Below are positions 58,382 to 64,000 of a stretch of DNA of 64,000 nucleotides, piece after piece. The notes under the pieces were generated by a model that was not told the DNA's origin, ran no database searches, and saw nothing but the letters and a program-made list of their open reading frames with translations. The DNA is from Paraconiothyrium sp. Pb-2020 (lineage: Eukaryota; Ascomycota; Dothideomycetes; Pleosporales; Didymosphaeriaceae). Location of the stretch: assembly GCA_022419385.1 (NCBI GenBank), contig JAJUBI010000008.1, forward strand, positions 1,860,001 through 1,924,000, written 5' to 3'. Numbering within the stretch: the first letter of the stretch is position 1; every line of letters starts with the position of its first letter. Position numbers and translations under genes: made by a program.

Positions 58382-60574
58382 TCATGCCGTATAAAACTTG
58401 TCGAACAAATATTCTCCCTCAAATCCAGTGTGTGTGCCCAGAAGATCCAGAAAGGTGTCCCAGGAGTCGTCTTCAATACCAAGTACTTCTTCTGCAATGG
58501 GCATAGGAGTGGAAGCGACGCCAAGGTTTTGCGAGGCATCCCTGATGAACGCTTGCATATTCAGGGCGCGTTGTCTCTTCCGGGGTAAGTCTGGCGACTC
58601 GCCACCCAGAGGCCAATGCCGCTTCCTTGAGCTATCTGAGATTGTCTTTCCAAGCTTTTGCTGCAGAAAAGAAAGCAGTTGAACACCGCGCGTAGCAATC
58701 TTGCTATGACTGAAAGTTCGTAAGTAAGCAATTGCATCCGCCACAAGCTGCTTGTGTTCTTTGGATTCCTTCTCGCTCGGTGCTCGGTGAGCACTATCTA
58801 AACTCAGAATGATACCAGCAGCTATAGTGAACGCCTGCTCGATCCAGAGGACGGGGCCATGCTTGTCAGGCACAGCGAGTGCTTCTCTCAAGATGGTTTT
58901 CGCCGCTGCGAGGCAGGTACGGCGGGTGAAGGCAAATGCCGTATTAGTGAAAGACAAGCCCACAAACTTGCGGTGACTGGCTTCGTTAGATAGCGAACTA
59001 GTAAGCTCAATGAAACTCACATCATGATGATTTTGTGCGCTGAGGTCCAATTAGCATAGGGAGGATTACGATCAGAGACTCTTACCAGCACAGATCGTCA
59101 ATGACCGGCGGCCCCAGTTGACATAGTTGGGCCATTGAGTATGAGGTGGAGCGTTCGATGAAAGAAAGGTGGGCATAGAAGCGGTTGCTAGTTTTCGCAT
59201 CTTGTCATCAAACCTGAGGACCTGTTCGTATTTCGTGTACAGAGTGTTGCATTTGGCTGTTGCATCCAGGAGCTCCGGCATTAATGCGGCAATATCGTAT
59301 CGAAAATTACAGTAGCTTGTTTGAGTAGGCGCGGATAGGGGCTGGACGACCATGTCTTCGTCGTTACAATTGAGAGGCCGGACAATACGGGAGAAACTCG
59401 AACTCAGGGCATATGTCTCCGAAAATGGAATTTGAAACCAATCCTGGGTACACAGTTGAGTCAAGACACGTTTACCAACCTCACGCTTCCGGAGTTGTTC
59501 AATGGATAGGTCCGTCGATTCGGACCCTAATCTATGAAGACCAAGGGCTTGTGCTATCTTTCCAGCTGAGGCTAACAGCACAGCTTGACTATTCGATTTG
59601 CCTATAACATGAGCGGATATGGTCAACGTGGCAATGGTCTGGACGGAGTAGATGGTATGGATCTCGATGTAATCGGAGAGGTTCAAGCAAATGACAGATG
59701 CTTCGTACCACTTCTGGGACAGGCTCGGTTGCTCGTTCGAAGTAAAACCCCACTTTTCCAGTGTCGATGAAGAGGCACAAGTTATGCTCCCAGTAAGAAC
59801 AGCGAATAAAAGCGCAAGCCACTGGAGGTTAAGGTGCTCGTTACGGACACTCCCATCGTATCGCTCGATGAAAGTGTTGAGATCATCCAAAAAGACCTTC
59901 GATGAGTACGAATTGTGATACCAAAGGACGAAATCGTTATGATAGTGGATCAGCTGATACAGATGACTCCGAGTTGGCATGAGAGCCTCCAAGAAGTCGA
60001 GCTGGGCACGAGTGCTAGTTTCAGTCATAATGGCAGCCTGTCCCGGACCATGCTCGACTCTCAAAGTGTGCTGTGTAGGTCCACAATGATGCTCAGGAGC
60101 GGTAGAGAAATCAACATCCTTATGACGCCCCCAGGCAAGGAATTCGAGAACGGTAGCAGCGTCGCAATCATTGCCGTCTACTGGGGTTACAGTATCATTG
60201 TCGATTTCAGTTCGAGTTTCTGTTGCATCTTGATAATCGTGATCACTTTGTGGAGTTCCTTGGTCTTGCAATTGTGCCTCGAGGTAAGCAACACGCTGCA
60301 TGAGAGCTTGAACGACGCCCTCAGCAGTTTGCGAGCCCTCCCCGAGGGCAATTGACGGGTTCTCAAGTGAGGGTGTCGTGTCCTCACGAGTACAGGAGTC
60401 GGCTAGCCCTCTGCCTCTTGGTCAGCGGCTACGCGACACCAAAAGCCTAGGGTACTACCTCTTGATACATGTGCCACACGGTATGTTCTTATCACACTTG
60501 ATCTTGCGCCGATGACAGTGGGCACAAGTCAATCGAGCACGATGGGGTCTCGCGCTTCCTGGGTCTTCTTCCAT
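58382..60574 (-). CDS. Zn2Cys6 fungal transcription factor
   Basis: Model complement(join(58382..58976, 59021..59039, 59086..60410, 60459..60574)), 684 aa. The N-terminal binuclear zinc cluster is LTCAHCHRRKIKCDKNIPCGTCIKRGLADSC, with six cysteines (here split by the first intron; acceptor GGCAG at 60411-60413 gives the standard RGLADSC spacing). A short coiled-coil dimerisation region follows (ALMQRVAYLEAQLQ). The fungal_trans middle homology region includes FLEALMPTRSHLYQLIHYH, IYSVQTIATLTIS, QALGLHRLGSE and REVGKRVLTQLCTQDW. A 19-nt micro-exon completes CAAHKIIMIHRKFVGLSFT, the usual post-domain helix. It is probably the pathway-specific regulator of the adjacent permease, amidohydrolase and oxygenase genes, by position and by the CGG/CCG palindrome in their promoter. 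Ligand unknown. Confidence 0.87.
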
Positions 60575-60892
60575 GATGCATCAACGCGTGTCACCGTCGT
60601 ATACGCGGATAGGACGTTGTGTTGACTCAAGGCATCGTCGGCCGCAGTGTGTGGTGAACGCAAGTTGGGACGGCCGCCGTATCAGGAGTATGGGGATGTG
60701 CGCTTATCCTTATCTGACCTCACCTCGGCCGCGCCTGCCCCACTTCAGACCCTGTTTGACCCTCGTTGCGGCCGCACCCCATGTCAACCACTCGGCCGCA
60801 GTCAGCGTTGGAGATGGAAAGAACAAACTCGGCGCTTGTAACTCAAGCCTACACACTTGAGAATATAAGAGGCAACAAGTACAAACCTCACC
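60575..60892. promoter_or_regulatory. Divergent promoter region (regulator / 2OG oxygenase)
   Basis: 318 bp between the start codons of the Zn2Cys6 factor and the oxygenase. No HGATAR or CCGGCGCCGG copy was noted; GC-rich CGGCCG/GGCCGC stretches near 60640-60800 could contain CGG half-sites. Confidence 0.4.
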
Positions 60893-62078
60893 ATGGCAAC
60901 CCAGACAGATCAGACCGTTCTAAAACATCTCATGATGGCTCCCACCAAGTACGTGAACCGTGCCGTTCCAACCATCTCCCTCCGCGACTTCGATTCCAGA
61001 GCAGACGAGATCACTCGGGAACTCGTCGATGCTGCCGAAAATGTTGGATTCTTCTGCGTCGTAGACCACGGTATCTCTCCATCTACCATTGACAACATCT
61101 TCGATCAATCTGCGCGCTTCTTCAACCAGGCCGACGAGGTCAAGGCTCGTGTTCCTTTCTCCCCGCAGCACAATGCTGGCTGGGAAAAGAACGCCCAGAT
61201 TCGACCATCAACTGGCTCTGCGGACCGTAAAGAATCGTACCAGATGCAATTCGGATCTGGGATGGATGGTACGCCTAAGCATGCTGATAGCGGATCAGTG
61301 CTAACGGAAATAGGACGGTGGCTTGGGGAAGACACTCTTCCCGGTTTTCAGAAGGGTGCTCTCGACTTCATGCATCAAGCGCAAGGCGTTAGTGAGAAGT
61401 TGATGACATGTTTTGCTCGCGGATTGGGTTTTCCAGATGATTACTTCGTCAAAGCCCATGACGTTGCTCGACAAGAATCACAGACGGTTTGCAGACTACT
61501 GCACTACTTCGAGACTCCTCAAGAGACCAACCCGACAGGCGAGGTATTCCACCGTGCTGGCGCCCACGCTGACTGGGACTTCCTCACTCTGCTGTTCCAG
61601 AAGGCCGGCCAGTCGGGTCTAGAGATATGTCCTGGCCGTGAAGTCTCGACTTCTTTCGGCTATGGAGACTTGTGGACCAAGGTCTAACCTGACATCGAGA
61701 AGAACGCCATCGGTAAGAACAATCTGCTGACGGATTAGTTGCAACACAACGCTGACTTACGTGATAGTGTGCAACGTCGGTGATCTGCTAATGTCGTGGT
61801 CTGATGACCGATTCAAGTCAACTTTCCACCGTGTGAAAGCACCTTCCGAGCCTGGGGATTACTATGGTGAGCGGTATAGCATTGCATTCTTCAATCAGCC
61901 ATGCAAAGATGCGAAAATTCAGGGATCAATGAAGAAGTATCCTCTGGTGACTGGGGAAGAATTCACGCGCAATGCCATGACGAGGAATTACAAGGCAATT
62001 CAAGACAAACTCAAGAAAGAAGAAGATCAAAAAGTGGCTGCACCGGAAAGTGCCAGAGCGATAAGTGCACAGGCGTGA
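60893..62078 (+). CDS. IPNS-like Fe(II)/2-oxoglutarate oxygenase, interrupted by a stop codon
   Basis: Full homology spans join(60893..61712, 61768..62078), 377 codons. A TAA at 61685-61687 (codon 265) stops translation after ...GYGDLWTKV, so the intact product is 264 aa. The domain is otherwise complete: AVPTISLRDF at the DIOX_N start, GFFCVVDHGI, the first iron ligands His225 and Asp227 in GAHADWDFLT, and, past the stop, His294 in FHRVKAP and the 2-oxoglutarate Arg309/Ser311 in ERYSIAF. Family members usually read V-E-P at this point, so one G-to-T change (GAA to TAA) explains the stop. The downstream part retains a good intron (GTAAGA..ATAG) and open frame to 62078, indicating a recent event, a sequencing error or read-through. 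Without the C-terminal part the enzyme should lack activity. Substrate unknown. Confidence 0.8.
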
Positions 62079-63110
62079 GTAGGACAGCTCTATAGTCAGA
62101 GAGTAGAAATACCCAGATTATATACCCATGTATTCCTTAATCTTTTTCAGTCATTTCAATGCTTTTTGAGTTTCAGCTGCGTATCGGTGCAAGGGTTTAC
62201 CTTCACATACCCAATGAGAAGACGAGATAGACTGCCTACTTTACCGGCGGCGCTACGGCAGAGTGACACCAAGGAGGTTAGAACGCGTTTTTTTGCACTT
62301 TCCAGGCCCGTTCTGCTGATTAGCAGCCCTGCAAGTTAGCACGATACACGGTATTCTTGTGGCGTACAACAGACGTAGCATGAAACGGCAGCGGGCTGGC
62401 ACTTCTCTGGCTTTAGGGTTGTGAGGCATCAATGCATTTGATCGTGCCCATTTCATCGTCACAGGTATTTGGTGTTTGTGGTGAATATACAGTGACAGTG
62501 CTTCGACAAATTGTATAGCGGTCAGAAAAACTAAGTCTATGTTCGACACTCTGCTAAATATGGAAGGACCCAGGAGATTTGACTCACATTACCGTTAAGG
62601 TGCTGCGCATTCAGGCCAATGAGCGCTCATGGCCCTAAGACCCCGTAAACCGTTGATAGCAAATCTTTTCTACAATAGCAGAGAGGACGCTGCGTCCGCT
62701 ATATGTCGGGCAACCTTCAAAGCAATTCAATCATCTCTACCATCTGAACTTTTGCCATAACATGAGATAGCGACGTTAATGTCCCTATTCGAGCCGCAGC
62801 TCGTGCAGCTCACAACAGCGAAAGACGGTGGGTCGTCAGCCAAGCAGACATTGTAAAAATACCCGCACCAGGAGCATCCAAACGTGCGTAAAGATCGTGA
62901 GCGACTGTGTGTAAGCCAAGCAATCTTAACAGAGAGCTAAGCCTGTGAGCGCTTGGGTCGATACGCAACAAAGGGACCACACGTTTGCGGTATGTATATC
63001 GCCTGAGAATGCTCCAAACTTTACACCATAAAGCACTGTGTTGCAACGCAACTTCATTGTTATAACCAAACACGACAATGTTCCAAAGTGGTGTCATGGC
63101 TGAGTACAGC
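62079..63110. other. 1-kb intergenic region, no gene seen
   Basis: Convergent spacer after the oxygenase. Short open frames only; no repeats or RNA genes recognised. Confidence 0.35.
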
Positions 63111-63437
63111 TTAATCACTGTCACTGCCACTGCTACTGGTACTGCTATCTTTATTTACATGTTCCTCCCAGACATGTTCCTCGATGTCATTATCAGATTC
63201 GTAGTCGCAGTCGCCTACAAAGCATTTATTATGATAGTTTTCCCGAGCATGGTCGTACACGTCATCGTAAGAGAAGCACTCTCTATGCTTTTTGCATCCA
63301 TGGCTTTTCTTCCTGCCATGGCGGTCCCAGGCTCTAGTTGACCGGAACCATTTTTTGCAAATCGCACACCTTCTGCGCGCAGAGTTTCCACTGTTGGTTT
63401 CAACTGAGGAGCAACCGTCGCTGTCGCTGTATGTCAT
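63111..63437 (-). CDS. Small C2H2-like zinc-finger protein
   Basis: Single exon, 108 aa, starting at an ATG. It contains CAICKKWFRSTRAWDRHGRKKSH, a C-x2-C-x(12)-H type finger with a longer final spacing, and a second Cys/His block, CFVGDCDYESDNDIEEHVWEEHV, also C2H2-like. Ends are Ser/Asp rich (TYSDSDG..., SSTSSSGSDSD). The ordered Cys/His pairs and biased composition argue for a real gene, but there is no intron or conserved neighbour to confirm it. It could also be one exon of a larger gene. Function unknown; nucleic-acid binding is only suggested by the fingers. Confidence 0.45.
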   Translation of the reverse strand: MTYSDSDGCSSVETNSGNSARRRCAICKKWFRSTRAWDRHGRKKSHGCKKHRECFSYDDVYDHARENYHNKCFVGDCDYESDNDIEEHVWEEHVNKDSSTSSSGSDSD

Positions 63438-64000
63438 GGTGGAAGAAAAATGGCTTATAACATGTTAGTGCAAGGGTCAGAGCTGGCGGGGAATATTCAC
63501 AGTGAGAAAGACCGGACCAAGCTTTAGAAGGCTTGGATGGTGACGTTGAAAATGCCGACAGATAAGCGAGGGAGCACTACACACTGTGCCGTGCTAATAG
63601 TTTGATTTGCGATGTGTCGGTGATCCGGAGTACTGTAAAGGTTTGGTAGTCAGATACTTGAGATGAACATAAGATATAATTGATTGTAGAGGAAGAGAAT
63701 CAGCGGTCGTTCGAGGTGGAGACAAGTGGAATATCATAATTATAAGCTCGGGCCCCCGCGAAGTTACATGTGGCAAGCCGAGCCCTTCCCTCCAGCACAG
63801 CGTGGCCGCGTGACGGAAAAAGCAAAATACCCTAAGTATAGTTACGTAGATTAGGCAAAACCTACAGCATCCTCCTACTAAAAAGTGAATACCGCATAAT
63901 TCGTATCTACGCGAGTTATTTCCGGCACGCTTGAGCTGCAAACCGCAAGACTGACAGGATAAGAGCTATGTCTGAAGGATAGATATGGTCCCACAACATG
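63438..64000. other. Right flank, no gene seen
   Basis: 563 bp with no supportable coding region. The minus-strand frame at 63594-63941 is low in protein character. Confidence 0.35.

Noticed and set aside
54673..62078. Secondary-metabolite biosynthetic cluster
   Set aside because: There is no polyketide synthase, NRPS, terpene cyclase or P450; permease plus amidohydrolase indicate catabolism.

Overview
The window reads as nuclear DNA of a filamentous ascomycete, most likely a Dothideomycete. Introns are short (mostly 43-60 bp) with GT..AG ends and CTAAC/CTGAC-type branch sites. Genes sit on both strands about 2 kb apart, and the families present (HET, Zn2Cys6, fungal rhodopsin-like, 2EXR/F-box-like, DUF2985, DUF917) are typical of that group. 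Lineage and all functions are inferred from residues and family knowledge; no database search was run. I found no rRNA or tRNA gene, CRISPR array, intact transposon or virus. Twenty-nine genes are modelled, most with explicit exon joins.

Layout. 0-13.7 kb is largely housekeeping: a 2EXR/F-box-like gene, mitoribosomal mL54 (with a reading-frame problem in its N-terminal half), a membrane alpha/beta-hydrolase-fold protein, the PP2A methylesterase PPE1, the SSU processome factor UTP23, a DUF726 protein and a short-chain dehydrogenase. 13.7-18.2 kb is a 4.5-kb stretch with no supportable gene. 18.2-30.2 kb is more accessory: a secreted multicopper oxidase, two tandem duplicated 2EXR-like genes, a DUF2985 membrane protein, a secreted two-domain protein ending in an Aim6-type PLC-like domain, a small membrane protein and a fourth F-box-like gene. 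30.9-32.0 kb holds the mitochondrial citrate carrier.

32.1-37.7 kb is a divergent metabolic pair: a 999-aa HyuA/oxoprolinase plus DUF917 enzyme and an NCS1 (Fur-type) permease, sharing a promoter with GATA-factor motifs. 38-41 kb carries a secreted hydrolase and a secreted LVIVD-repeat protein. 43.0-46.4 kb is housekeeping again (COA3 divergent from the symplekin homologue PTA1), followed by a seven-helix rhodopsin-like receptor, a secreted FAD oxidase of the berberine-bridge type and a HET-domain gene.

54.7-62.1 kb is the most interesting block: a NAT/NCS2 xanthine-uric acid type permease divergent from an ATZ/TRZ (guanine deaminase-like) amidohydrolase, then a Zn2Cys6 regulator divergent from an IPNS-like Fe(II)/2-oxoglutarate oxygenase. 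This looks like a compact regulated cluster for uptake and breakdown of a purine-like or other N-heterocycle. The shared permease/amidohydrolase promoter has three HGATAR motifs, two CCAAT boxes and a perfect CCGGCGCCGG palindrome. The oxygenase has an in-frame stop that removes part of its active site, so the cluster may be decaying in this strain. A small C2H2-like protein closes the window.
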